From contig JAEXBS010000093.1 in the NCBI GenBank assembly GCA_023393915.1, forward strand, positions 13,428 through 77,427: 64,000 nucleotides of DNA, given 5' to 3'. Positions within the stretch are counted from its first letter, which is position 1, and the number at the start of each line of letters is the position of its first letter. The DNA comes from Bacteroidota bacterium. Lineage in GTDB: Bacteria > Bacteroidota > Bacteroidia > Flavobacteriales > Weeksellaceae. A model generated the notes under the pieces. It was not told where the DNA came from. It saw only the letters and a program-made list of their open reading frames with translations, and made no database searches. Positions 39,736 to 47,768 of this stretch are shown here, piece by piece. The translations under genes and the position numbers were made by a program.

Positions 39736-41331
39736 ATGGCAGAATTAATAAAAGAAATAGAAAAAAGAAAAACCTTTGGTATTATTGCCCACCCGGATGC
39801 CGGGAAAACCACCCTTACAGAGAAGCTTCTGCTTTTTGGAGGGGCCATTCAAGAGGCCGGAGCTGTAAAATCCAATAAAGTAAAAAAAGGAGCTACTTCC
39901 GACTTTATGGAAATTGAAAGGCAAAGAGGAATCTCCGTTGCCACTTCCGTTTTGGCATTTGAGTACAAAGGACATAAAATCAATATTCTCGATACTCCAG
40001 GACACAAGGACTTCGCTGAAGACACTTACCGTACGCTTACGGCAGTTGACTCTGTAATTGTTGTAGTCGACGTAGCAAAAGGGGTTGAGGAGCAAACAGA
40101 AAAGCTTGTGGAAGTTTGTCGCATGAGAAACATTCCTATGATTGTTTTCATCAACAAGCTGGACCGCGAAGGAAAAGATGCGTTTGATCTTTTGGATGAA
40201 GTGGAACAAAAACTTAATTTGAGCGTAGTTCCCCTTTCCCTTCCTATTGGTATGGGGGCTCAGTTTCAAGGTATTTACAACCTATGGGAAAAGAATATTG
40301 AATTCTTTTTAGAAGAGAAGAAACAAAAAGTAGGACAATCCGTTAAGATTGAAAACCTAGAAGATCCTAAACTAGAGGAACTCATTGGAGAAAAAGCAGC
40401 TCAGACCCTTAGAGAAGAAGCAGAACTCATTGAAGAGGTCTACCCTAGTTTTGATCGTCAGGCTTATATGGCCGGAGAGCAACAACCGGTCTTCTTTGGA
40501 TCAGCATTAAATAATTTTGGAGTAAGAGAACTTCTTGATGCCTTTATTCAAATCGCTCCTATGCCTCAAGCAAAGGAAGCGGAAGAAAGACTCGTGCAGC
40601 CTGAGGAGAAAAACTTTAGTGGATTTGTATTTAAAATCCATGCCAACATGGATCCAAAACACAGAGACCGTTTGGCCTTCGTGAAGATTGTTTCGGGAAC
40701 CTTCAAAAGAAACGAAAACTATCTTTTGGTTAGAGAGAACAAGAAAATGAAGTTCGCAGCGCCTAATGCTTTCTTCGCGGACAAAAAAGAGATCGTTGAT
40801 GAAAGTTACCCAGGGGATATCGTAGGACTTCACGACACAGGAAACTTTAGAATTGGAGATACCTTAACGGCAGGAGAAAAGCTTAATTTTAAAGGAATAC
40901 CTTCCTTCTCTCCAGAACACTTCCGCTACATTAATAACAGTGATCCATTAAAAGCAAAACAGCTGAATAAAGGTATTGAGCAATTAATGGACGAAGGAGT
41001 AGCTCAGCTCTTTACCCTAGAGATGAACGGAAGAAAGATTATTGGAACAGTGGGTGCACTTCAGTTTGAAGTCATCCAGTACCGTCTAGAGCACGAATAC
41101 GGAGCCAAGTGTACTTACGAACCGATTTCAATTCACAAGGCCTGTTGGGTGGAAGCCGATGAAAAGAGTGAAGAATTCAAAGAGTTTGCTCGTTTAAAAC
41201 AAAGATTCCTTGCCCGGGACAAATACGATCAACTGGTTTTCTTAGCAGACTCTGCATTTACCATTCAAATGACTCAGGACAAATTCCCTAATGTAAAGCT
41301 CCACTTTATTAGTGAATTTAAAGATTCCTAG
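39736..41331 (+). CDS. prfC: Peptide chain release factor 3
   Basis: A 531-residue translational GTPase that removes RF1/RF2 from the ribosome after peptide release. G1 AHPDAGKTTLTEKL (near residue 17), G2 around RQRGISVATSV, G3 LDTPGHKDFAEDTYRT and G4 INKLDREGKD are all intact. QFEVIQYRLEHEYGAKC in the C-terminal domain is typical of RF3 rather than EF-G. Length is normal. Two stem-loops lie in the 195 bp that follow it. Confidence 0.96.
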   Translation: MAELIKEIEKRKTFGIIAHPDAGKTTLTEKLLLFGGAIQEAGAVKSNKVKKGATSDFMEIERQRGISVATSVLAFEYKGHKINILDTPGHKDFAEDTYRTLTAVDSVIVVVDVAKGVEEQTEKLVEVCRMRNIPMIVFINKLDREGKDAFDLLDEVEQKLNLSVVPLSLPIGMGAQFQGIYNLWEKNIEFFLEEKKQKVGQSVKIENLEDPKLEELIGEKAAQTLREEAELIEEVYPSFDRQAYMAGEQQPVFFGSALNNFGVRELLDAFIQIAPMPQAKEAEERLVQPEEKNFSGFVFKIHANMDPKHRDRLAFVKIVSGTFKRNENYLLVRENKKMKFAAPNAFFADKKEIVDESYPGDIVGLHDTGNFRIGDTLTAGEKLNFKGIPSFSPEHFRYINNSDPLKAKQLNKGIEQLMDEGVAQLFTLEMNGRKIIGTVGALQFEVIQYRLEHEYGAKCTYEPISIHKACWVEADEKSEEFKEFARLKQRFLARDKYDQLVFLADSAFTIQMTQDKFPNVKLHFISEFKDS

Positions 41332-41356
41332 GAGCTAACTAGAAATTAACATTTCT

Positions 41357-41403
41357 CAAAGGATAGGCTAAGATTCAAGAGTAAATTCTTGTAAAATCCT
41401 TTG
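41357..41403 (+). repeat. Stem-loop after prfC
   Basis: CAAAGGAT (41357-41364) and ATCCTTTG (41396-41403) are perfect inverted copies enclosing a second pair, CAAGA (41376-41380) and TCTTG (41387-41391). No T-run follows. Purpose unknown; a 3' mRNA structure is possible. Confidence 0.5.
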
Positions 41404-41416
41404 TAATATCTTTTAC

Positions 41417-41470
41417 AACCCTTTGTTTTTAAATAGGTTAGACCGATTTTCTAGCAAAGGGTTCTATTTT
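41417..41470 (+). terminator. Likely terminator of prfC
   Basis: AACCCTTTG (41417-41425) pairs with CAAAGGGTT (41455-41463), followed by CTATTTTT. The 29-nt loop is long but may fold on itself. Confidence 0.5.
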
Positions 41471-41526
41471 TCCCTAGTTAGGAATATAAATTGCAATTCA
41501 TTGCAAAGAAAAATAAGCATAAAACA

Positions 41527-42711
41527 ATGAAGAAATACTTTCTATATTTTATAACACTATTTGCATTAACTGCTTGCTCTAAATCAGAGATTGAGCAAAC
41601 TCGCTCAACCATAAGTAAGGCCGATAGCTTAATGACAACAGCTCGAGAAGGAATGAAAACACTGGATTCCCTCCGTGTAATCCTCAAGGATTCTCAAGCT
41701 ATAAATAAAGTCATTACTCCTGAAATTGAGAAACAAAGAAGGGCAGCCGAGCGCGCTATTGAAGAGAACCGCTACAGTTTAGATTCCATCAGTCAGATCT
41801 TAAGAGAATCGGCAAAAAACATTGAAAAAGGAACAGACATTGTCAAAACAGTTGACTCCGCAAGGCAAACCTTAGGGACTCAATCCGGACCCGTAGAAAT
41901 ACTCTCTACGATTTCTAAAACACTGGAAAAATTATCGAGTAAGGCCCCTAGTGCGCCAGAAAAAGAACCGGCCACTACTTCTGAGCCTTCTTACCCTGAA
42001 ACGTCTAATGATTCTGAGTCCAGCGATCCCTCTCCCATTAGTTCTGGAGCGGCGCGCATATCAGAGAGTAAAATAACTCTAACCGTTAGTAGCTTAGAGG
42101 GCGTTAGTCAGGAAATTCAAAACGGTATTCATCTTTACAGCGCTGTAGTGGAATCTGAAAGTTATGGACAAAAAGACGAAAGAAGAACTCGAGTCCTTAA
42201 CCTTTCAATACCTAATCGTCATTACGATAGAGCTTTAGACTATTTTGCTCAAAGTGGAACTTTAAGAACCAAAACCGTAGAATCCAGAGGCGTAAGTTAC
42301 GATCCCGATCTTTATTCAACATTGGAACTCACCGTACTTGAGGAGAAAGCCAGTAGTTTTAGTGGTTCTGGATCCTCAGTAACTCAAAATGAAAATGAAG
42401 GAGAAACTAGTTATTCTGATCGAAGTAAAAGTGCTTTTTCTAAAGGACTCGATGCAAGTAAGGAGGTCCTTTTGCTACTATTGCCCTTTTGGCCGCTTTT
42501 GCTATTGATTGTAGCCTTTCTAATTTACCGTTCTTATAGAAAGAAAAAGAAAGCAGAGGCTTTTGTAAGGCCTGAGCAAGAGCCTTGGCCTAGGGAGGAA
42601 GTTCAGAAGAACGACACCTTTACCTCGCCCTCTAATCCCTTAGAAAATCAAGAGCACAATAAAGGGAAAGAAGATGGCGATCCTTATGAAAAGTACAAGC
42701 CTAAATTTTAA
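41527..42711 (+). CDS. DUF4349-like lipoprotein with a C-terminal membrane anchor
   Basis: A 394-residue envelope protein. The ATG at 41527 is chosen because it starts a lipoprotein signal (MKKYFLYFITLFALTAC); the upstream in-frame TTG adds a basic stretch with no signal. A helical, coiled-coil-like region (about 20-130) and a Ser/Pro/Glu-rich linker precede a domain (about 175-280) with ITLTVSSLEGVSQEIQNGIH and RVLNLSIPNRHYDRALDYFA, resembling DUF4349. A single membrane span (LLLLLPFWPLLLLIVAFLIY) is followed by a basic, then acidic tail. The family call is moderate and function is unknown. Confidence 0.7.
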   Translation: MKKYFLYFITLFALTACSKSEIEQTRSTISKADSLMTTAREGMKTLDSLRVILKDSQAINKVITPEIEKQRRAAERAIEENRYSLDSISQILRESAKNIEKGTDIVKTVDSARQTLGTQSGPVEILSTISKTLEKLSSKAPSAPEKEPATTSEPSYPETSNDSESSDPSPISSGAARISESKITLTVSSLEGVSQEIQNGIHLYSAVVESESYGQKDERRTRVLNLSIPNRHYDRALDYFAQSGTLRTKTVESRGVSYDPDLYSTLELTVLEEKASSFSGSGSSVTQNENEGETSYSDRSKSAFSKGLDASKEVLLLLLPFWPLLLLIVAFLIYRSYRKKKKAEAFVRPEQEPWPREEVQKNDTFTSPSNPLENQEHNKGKEDGDPYEKYKPKF

Positions 42712-42732
42712 TCATTTAAACTACCTAAAAAG

Positions 42733-42767
42733 AATCCACAAACCAGTGAAAGGTCTGTGGATTTTTT
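42733..42767 (+). terminator. Terminator after the DUF4349-like gene
   Basis: AATCCACA (42733-42740) pairs with TGTGGATT (42756-42763), followed by T-run. Confidence 0.75.
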
Positions 42768-42800
42768 CTTTTATGTTTCTTCCCTAGCTAAGGGAGCAAA

Positions 42801-42980
42801 TCATCTTGTCCTTCTAATGGGAGCGAGTAACAAGTAAAATATCCACGCAAACCATGAAATTAAGATCATAGCTAATATCCAGGCTAATTTTTCTCGACCA
42901 CTCGTTCGATTAGAAGTAAGAATGGCGAAAAGCGGTAAAAACCAAATGCATGCAAATACAGCTAAAAACAAGAGTTCCAT
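42801..42980 (-). CDS. PLDc_N-type small membrane protein (59 aa)
   Basis: A 59-residue protein made of two membrane helices with a short polar turn. Translating the minus strand gives MELLFLAVFACIWFLPLFAI, then a LTSNRTSGREKLAW loop, and a second helix ILAMILISWFAWIFYLLL ending in LAPIRRTR. The pattern (LPLFAILTSNRTSGREKLAWILA followed by SWFAWIFY, read in two blocks) is that of the phospholipase-D-nuclease N-terminal (PLDc_N) small proteins. Start ATG at 42980, stop TGA at 42801-42803. It lies alone between the DUF4349-like gene and the thioesterase gene. Confidence 0.75.
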   Translation of the reverse strand: MELLFLAVFACIWFLPLFAILTSNRTSGREKLAWILAMILISWFAWIFYLLLAPIRRTR

Positions 42981-43127
42981 GGTCGGATAATTGAAAAGTA
43001 AAAAAAGTCTATTTTAGATTGCATTGAAGATACGAAAATAGATTGAAAATTGCAGTAGGTGCTCTTTTAAGATTAGTTTTAGAAAGACTGATCTTTTAAT
43101 AACCGCTGCAAAATTCACGCAAAAACT

Positions 43128-43511
43128 TTAATCAATTTTTACGGGATTTTTGTTCTCATCGATGGCAACAAAAGTAAATTCGCCGCTAACAGCTTTCTCT
43201 CTTTCGTTCGAGTACATTTGCTCTACATAAATATCCACTCTTACTTTTAAACTGGTGTTTCCTGTATAGGATACTTTACCTACCAGCTCAACAATAGTTC
43301 CTGCTGGAATGGGTTTTTTAAAGTCGATACGATCACTACTAACGGTAACCATTTGTTGACGACTGAATCTTGTAGCAGCAATAAATGCAACTTCGTCCAT
43401 GAGCTGCATCGCAGTTCCTCCAAACAGTGTGTCGTAATGGTTTGTGGTGTTAGGAAAAACGGCTTTAAATATCCTGGTTTCCGATTGCTTAATTCTTTCT
43501 TCTTTTGTCAT
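43128..43511 (-). CDS. Acyl-CoA thioesterase (hotdog fold)
   Basis: A 127-residue hotdog-fold thioesterase of the YciA/BFIT type. The conserved start TRIFKAVFPNTTNHYDTLFGG-like block (here ETRIFKAVFPNTTNHYDTLF) carries the active-site region, with GGTAMQLMDEVAFIAATRFS as the central helix and DRIDFKKPIPAGTIVELVGK following. It should hydrolyse acyl-CoA to free acid and CoA. Nearby acyl-CoA dehydrogenase and ligase genes fit a fatty-acid setting, but they are not in the same operon. Confidence 0.9.
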   Translation of the reverse strand: MTKEERIKQSETRIFKAVFPNTTNHYDTLFGGTAMQLMDEVAFIAATRFSRQQMVTVSSDRIDFKKPIPAGTIVELVGKVSYTGNTSLKVRVDIYVEQMYSNEREKAVSGEFTFVAIDENKNPVKID

Positions 43512-43703
43512 AATTTTTTTGTTTTAAAATGGAATAAAATCTTCTACTTGTTTTCTGGTTTTTGCTTCTGTTACTTCAAAAGCAAAGCAACCTTTATGTG
43601 GTAAGAAAAGTACGTAGAAAAGGTTATGATAAAATAAAAGCTAGAAACTTCAAATCGTTTCTGCTTTAAACTATAGATTAAAAAGGTAAAGTGGGCGCTA
43701 GAA

Positions 43704-43874
43704 CTATCTCTTGAGTTTACTTTTTTGATAGTAGTAAAAATCAAGGCTTGCAATGATGGCTAAAAGAATAAAGAGGAATTGAAAATAATTCGGTAGACTA
43801 ATGATCCAAAAAGTGTCCAGCACTAAAAGTAAGAGCGCGAATAAATAAAAATAATTGATCAACTTTCTTTTCAT
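43704..43874 (-). CDS. Small membrane protein of unknown function (56 aa)
   Basis: A 56-residue ORF: MKRKLINYFYLFALLLLVLD begins one membrane helix, a short turn (SLPNYF) follows, then QFLFILLAIIASLDFYYY forms a second, with a basic tail KSKLKR. A purine-rich GAAGGGA lies just before the ATG. It is the last of three short genes running on the minus strand from 44528, with a 29-bp gap to the previous one. Not recognised; kept because it sits in a run of like genes and has a plausible composition. Confidence 0.5.
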   Translation of the reverse strand: MKRKLINYFYLFALLLLVLDTFWIISLPNYFQFLFILLAIIASLDFYYYQKSKLKR

Positions 43875-43903
43875 ATTCCCTTCAAAATAAATTAATTCTT
43901 TCT

Positions 43904-44158
43904 CTATAGTTTATCTGGAATTGCTCCGGATTGAATTCCTAAATAGTAGCCGTATACTAGGGCCGCTAAAAACAGTACACTATAGATCAGCATAGTGGTT
44001 TTCTTGTCTTTGGCATAAGAGATTAAAATTAATCCCAAAATCCCTAAAAGTACAAGTCCTATTTTAGTTAAATATTCATCTACAAATACGGAGGCTACTA
44101 CAAGCATTAGGGAAACCAAATGCAGTACGCGCTCCCGGCGCAAAAGGTAAGCTTTCAT
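43904..44158 (-). CDS. Small membrane protein of unknown function (84 aa)
   Basis: An 84-residue protein with a basic N-terminus (MKAYLLRRERVLHLVSLML) and about three hydrophobic segments (SLMLVVASVFVDEYL, IGLVLLGILGLILISYA and MLIYSVLFLAALVYGYYLG). No recognised domain. It starts 7 bp after the preceding 120-aa gene, and a 56-aa membrane ORF follows. A shared transcript for the three is likely. Confidence 0.65.
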   Translation of the reverse strand: MKAYLLRRERVLHLVSLMLVVASVFVDEYLTKIGLVLLGILGLILISYAKDKKTTMLIYSVLFLAALVYGYYLGIQSGAIPDKL

Positions 44159-44165
44159 TTTTTTA

Positions 44166-44528
44166 TTACTTCATATTTACTACTCGGTCAACTACGTACC
44201 TAGTATTTCCTCTCCAGGGAAGTGCTCCTTTGTACTCTTTATAGTGCAAATCGAAATGCTTTCCGCTGTTTTGTTCTAGCTGCTGAAATACCTCCTTATT
44301 TTCCACTGAAAATTCAAATTCATAAGAAGTCAGATTCCCTGTTTTTCCACGTCCAAATCCTTCCTGAATCAGTTTTCCTTCATAGGTTTTAAATACATAG
44401 CCTTTGTGAACGGCATAATTCAAGTACCCGGATTTTACGCCTTCACCAAAGACAAAGAGGTACTTATACCAGAAAAAAACACCTAATAGAAGCAGTGCAA
44501 TGCCCGCAGTGGTCCAAACGTATTTCAT
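44166..44528 (-). CDS. Small membrane-anchored protein of unknown function (120 aa)
   Basis: A 120-residue protein with one N-terminal membrane helix (TTAGIALLLLGVFFWYKYLF) and an extracytoplasmic beta-rich domain. The segments GVKSGYLNYAVHKGYVFKTY, EGKLIQEGFGR and FDLHYKEYKGALPWRGNTRY match a small Bacteroidota family sometimes labelled 6-phosphogluconate dehydrogenase in databases, as I recall; it has no dehydrogenase fold, so that label should not be used. First of three small membrane genes in a row. Confidence 0.7.
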   Translation of the reverse strand: MKYVWTTAGIALLLLGVFFWYKYLFVFGEGVKSGYLNYAVHKGYVFKTYEGKLIQEGFGRGKTGNLTSYEFEFSVENKEVFQQLEQNSGKHFDLHYKEYKGALPWRGNTRYVVDRVVNMK

Positions 44529-44542
44529 AGCTATTGAGGTTT

Positions 44543-44576
44543 AAAAAAAGGCTGCTTCTTAAAAAAAGCAGCCTTT
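44543..44576 (-). terminator. Terminator of the acyl-CoA dehydrogenase gene
   Basis: AAAGGCTGCTT (44547-44557) pairs with AAGCAGCCTTT (44566-44576). A-run at 44543-44549 gives the U-tract on the minus strand. Confidence 0.85.
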
Positions 44577-44589
44577 ATAAAATTAGTTA

Positions 44590-45729
44590 TTATTTCGCAA
44601 TGGAGCGAGAAATGACAATTTTTTGAATCTCCGAAGTACCTTCGTAAATCTGTGTGATTTTCGCATCACGCATCATACGCTCTACGTGATACTCTTTAAC
44701 GTATCCGTATCCTCCGTGAATCTGAACGGCTTCTACTGTGGTATCCATAGCCACTTGAGAAGCATAAAGTTTAGCCATAGCTCCACTCTCAGAAATATCT
44801 TTTCCTTCGTCTTTCTCTGCTGCAGCCTTATAACAAAGCATTCTTGCAGCAGTGATTTGCGTTGCCATATCAGCTAGTTTAAAAGCAATGGCTTGGTGGT
44901 TGATGATTTCAGTACCGAAGGCTTTTCTTTGTTTTGCGTAACCAAGGGCTAGTTCGTAAGCTCCTGCTGCAATTCCTAAAGCCTGAGAAGCAATACCAAT
45001 ACGACCTCCGTTGAGTACAGCCATCGCAAACTTGAATCCGAAACCGTCTTCTCCAATTCTATTTTCTTTTGGAACTTTTACATCCGTAAATAAAAGAGAA
45101 TGCGTGTCGCTTCCTCTAATTCCAAGTTTATCTTCTTTAGGTCCTATTTCAAAACCTTCCCACCCTCTTTCAACAATAAAAGCATTAATGCCTTTGTGCT
45201 TTTTTTCTGCATCGGTTTGAGCAATGACAATATAATATTGAGCGTTTCCTCCATTGGTGATCCAGTTTTTCACACCATTAAGAAGGTAATGATCTCCTTT
45301 ATCAATCGCCGTAGTTTTTTGAGAAGTAGCATCCGATCCCGCTTCTGGCTCAGAAAGTGCAAAAGCACCGATAACCTCACCGCTAGCTAGTGGTGTTAAA
45401 TATTTTTGTTTCTGCTCTTCACTGGCGAATTTTTCCAGTCCAGCGCAGACAAGAGAGTTGTTTACAGACATGACCACAGCCGCAGAAGCATCCACTTTAG
45501 CAATTTCTTCTAGTGCGATCACATAAGATATACTGTCCATTCCGGCTCCTCCGTACTTTGGATCTACCATCATACCTAAGAATCCCATCTCGCCCATTTT
45601 CTTTACTTGTTCATGGGGGAATTTCTGATCCCGGTCTCTTTCAATAACACCTTCAAGCAATTCGTTCTTTGCAAAGTCTCTTGCAGCTTGCTGAATCATA
45701 AGGTGTTCATCAGATAAATTAAAGTTCAT
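44590..45729 (-). CDS. Short-chain acyl-CoA dehydrogenase
   Basis: A 379-residue FAD enzyme for the first oxidative step of beta-oxidation. The signatures FALSEPEAGSDATSQKT, KNWITNGGNAQYYIV, the dimer/FAD block QIHGGYGYVKEYHVERMMRD and the catalytic Glu in ITQIYEGTSEIQKIVISR are complete. It matches the butyryl/short-chain type (Bcd/ACADS) better than glutaryl-CoA dehydrogenase (compare the first gene of this window). Read divergently from the acyl-CoA ligase gene, which supplies its substrates. Own terminator. Confidence 0.95.
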   Translation of the reverse strand: MNFNLSDEHLMIQQAARDFAKNELLEGVIERDRDQKFPHEQVKKMGEMGFLGMMVDPKYGGAGMDSISYVIALEEIAKVDASAAVVMSVNNSLVCAGLEKFASEEQKQKYLTPLASGEVIGAFALSEPEAGSDATSQKTTAIDKGDHYLLNGVKNWITNGGNAQYYIVIAQTDAEKKHKGINAFIVERGWEGFEIGPKEDKLGIRGSDTHSLLFTDVKVPKENRIGEDGFGFKFAMAVLNGGRIGIASQALGIAAGAYELALGYAKQRKAFGTEIINHQAIAFKLADMATQITAARMLCYKAAAEKDEGKDISESGAMAKLYASQVAMDTTVEAVQIHGGYGYVKEYHVERMMRDAKITQIYEGTSEIQKIVISRSIAK

Positions 45730-45793
45730 AATGATTACATTGATTTGAGTCGTAAAAATACAATTTTACACTTAACATAAAAAATAAACTTTT

Positions 45794-45824
45794 TTTGAGG
45801 TTTCATAAAAAAACAATATTTTTA
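45794..45824 (+). promoter_or_regulatory. Probable promoter of the acyl-CoA ligase gene
   Basis: TTTG at 45794-45797, a 19-bp spacer and TATTTTTA at 45817-45824 (one mismatch to TAnnTTTG). Confidence 0.45.
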
Positions 45825-45873
45825 CAAGAATGATTTCACTTAAGTAATCAAAAAAACTAAAAATTCATATTTC

Positions 45874-47649
45874 ATGTCGATAAGAAGACTCTTTGATATT
45901 GCGCACGTTTCGCACTCAAAACATCCGAACGAGAAGAAATTCTCCACTAAATACCACGGAGAATGGAAATCTCTCTCTAGTCAAGAATACCTCAATATGG
46001 GAAATACGGTTTCCCGAGGATTATTGAAATTAGGTATTCGCCCTGGCGATAAGATTGCATTAATCACCACTGCTTCTAGGAACGAATGGGCCGTGATGGA
46101 TTTGGGTATTTCTCAAATCGGTGCCGTATCGGTACCTGTATACCCATCTATCTCTGCGCAGGATTACGAATATATCTTCGGAAATGCAGAAGTAAAGTAT
46201 TGTTTCGTTTCGGATCGGGACCTTCTCGACAAAGTCAATGCGATCAAGTCGCAAGTGCCTTCCCTAAAAGGAGTGTTTACTTTTGATTCGATAGAAGGCG
46301 CTGCCAATTGGCAGGAAGTTTTGGATTTGGGGATAGACGATGCTACTCAAGGAGAAGTAGAAGACATTGCTAAGACTATTAATCCAGAAGATTTAGCAAC
46401 CATTATTTATACCTCTGGAACTACAGGAAAACCAAAAGGGGTAATGCTTACCCACCACAACATTGTATCTAATGTACTGGGCTCTATGGAAAGAATTCCT
46501 CGAAGAAAAGACCTGGATACTGAGGACACCAAAGTACTTAGTTTCCTTCCGATCTGTCATATTTTTGAGCGTATGCTCTTCTACCTTTTCCAGTACAATG
46601 GCTTTAGCGTCTACTTTGCCGAGAGTATTGAGAAAATGGGAGACAATATCAAAGAAGTGGAGCCTCATTATATGAGTGTGGTGCCAAGGCTTCTTGAAAA
46701 AGTATACGATAAAATTTACGACAAAGGAACCAGCGCTGGAGGACTTAAATCCAAAATATTCCTTTGGGCTCTAAGTGTGAATGAGAAAAAGAAGCACATT
46801 AGTAAGCCTTCTGGACTTAGTGAAATCATTGCCGACAAACTTGTTTTCAAAAAATGGAGAGAAGGTCTTGGAGGAAACATTATTTGCTTAGTATCGGGCT
46901 CAGCTTCCCTGTCTGCTCGTTTGAACTATTTATTCCAGAATGCAGGTATCCCTATTTTAGAAGGCTACGGTCTTACCGAAACATCTCCTGTAATTTCAGT
47001 GAATTCAATTGAAAGAATGAAAGTTGGAACCGTGGGACATCCACTTGAAAATCTTGAAGTGAAGATTCAATCCGACGGAGAAATTACCGTAAAAGGTCCA
47101 AGTGTTTTCAAAGGGTACTTTAAAAACGATGAACTGACCACTGAAGCCTTTACTGAAGACGGATACTTTAAGACTGGAGACATTGGACATATCGATGCGC
47201 AAGGATTCTTACAGATCACTGACCGCAAAAAGGAAATGTTTAAAACATCGGGTGGAAAATATGTAGCACCGCAAATTATTGAAAACATTGCTAAAGCTTC
47301 TAAGTTCATTGAACAAATCATGGTCGTAGGAGAAGGAGAAAAAATGCCTTGCGCCCTTATTCAACCGGATTTCCAATTTGCTAAAGCATGGGCACAGAGA
47401 AAAGGAATAGCTATTGGAGAAACCGAAGTGGAGATTGCCAACTCTCCTGAACTTAAAGAAAGAATTTCTAAAGAGATCCATGCAATTAATAAGAACTTGG
47501 GTAACTGGGAGCAAATTAAGCGCTTTGAGCTCACACCTGAGATCTGGAGCATTGAATTGGGGCAGTTAACACCTACCCTTAAATTGAAAAGAAAAGCCAT
47601 TAAAGAGCGTTATCTAAACCTCTATAATGAAATGTACGGTCATAACTAA
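45874..47649 (+). CDS. Long-chain fatty-acid-CoA ligase (AMP-forming)
   Basis: A 591-residue adenylate-forming enzyme activating fatty acids to acyl-CoA. The P-loop TIIYTSGTTGKPKGVMLTHHN (split here as YTSGTTGKPKG near residue 179), the adenylate motif GYGLTETSPVIS and the hinge block YFKTGDIGHIDAQGFLQITD are all present. The KKEMFKTSGGKYVAPQIIEN stretch is of the FadD15/ACSBG type. Divergent from the acyl-CoA dehydrogenase gene, with which it forms a beta-oxidation locus. Strong terminator follows. Confidence 0.94.
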   Translation: MSIRRLFDIAHVSHSKHPNEKKFSTKYHGEWKSLSSQEYLNMGNTVSRGLLKLGIRPGDKIALITTASRNEWAVMDLGISQIGAVSVPVYPSISAQDYEYIFGNAEVKYCFVSDRDLLDKVNAIKSQVPSLKGVFTFDSIEGAANWQEVLDLGIDDATQGEVEDIAKTINPEDLATIIYTSGTTGKPKGVMLTHHNIVSNVLGSMERIPRRKDLDTEDTKVLSFLPICHIFERMLFYLFQYNGFSVYFAESIEKMGDNIKEVEPHYMSVVPRLLEKVYDKIYDKGTSAGGLKSKIFLWALSVNEKKKHISKPSGLSEIIADKLVFKKWREGLGGNIICLVSGSASLSARLNYLFQNAGIPILEGYGLTETSPVISVNSIERMKVGTVGHPLENLEVKIQSDGEITVKGPSVFKGYFKNDELTTEAFTEDGYFKTGDIGHIDAQGFLQITDRKKEMFKTSGGKYVAPQIIENIAKASKFIEQIMVVGEGEKMPCALIQPDFQFAKAWAQRKGIAIGETEVEIANSPELKERISKEIHAINKNLGNWEQIKRFELTPEIWSIELGQLTPTLKLKRKAIKERYLNLYNEMYGHN

Positions 47650-47668
47650 AGACCGTTTCTATAAATGA

Positions 47669-47700
47669 AAAATGCACGATTTTAGTCGTGCATTTTTTTT
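47669..47700 (+). terminator. Terminator of the acyl-CoA ligase gene
   Basis: AAATGCACGA (47670-47679) pairs with TCGTGCATTT (47686-47695), then a T-run. Confidence 0.88.
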
Positions 47701-47706
47701 GGCTAA

Positions 47707-47743
47707 TTAAAAAGCCATGAACTTAATTAAAGGTTCATGGCTT
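47707..47743 (-). terminator. Terminator of the Nif3/zinc-ribbon-like operon
   Basis: AAGCCATGAAC (47712-47722) pairs with GTTCATGGCTT (47733-47743), with A-rich sequence giving a U-tract on the minus strand. Confidence 0.75.
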
Positions 47744-47768
47744 CTCGTTAACTTATTAAGCTTAGGGA

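Noticed and set aside
41491..41526. TTG start upstream of the DUF4349-like gene
   Set aside because: The added residues are basic and precede a proper lipoprotein signal at the ATG.
43571..43753. 60-residue open frame on the minus strand
   Set aside because: It overlaps the more plausible 56-aa membrane ORF, lacks a sensible start context and has an unbalanced composition.
44166..44528. 6-phosphogluconate dehydrogenase label for the 120-aa protein
   Set aside because: It has one membrane helix and a small beta domain, no NADP-binding motif, and is far too short for that enzyme.
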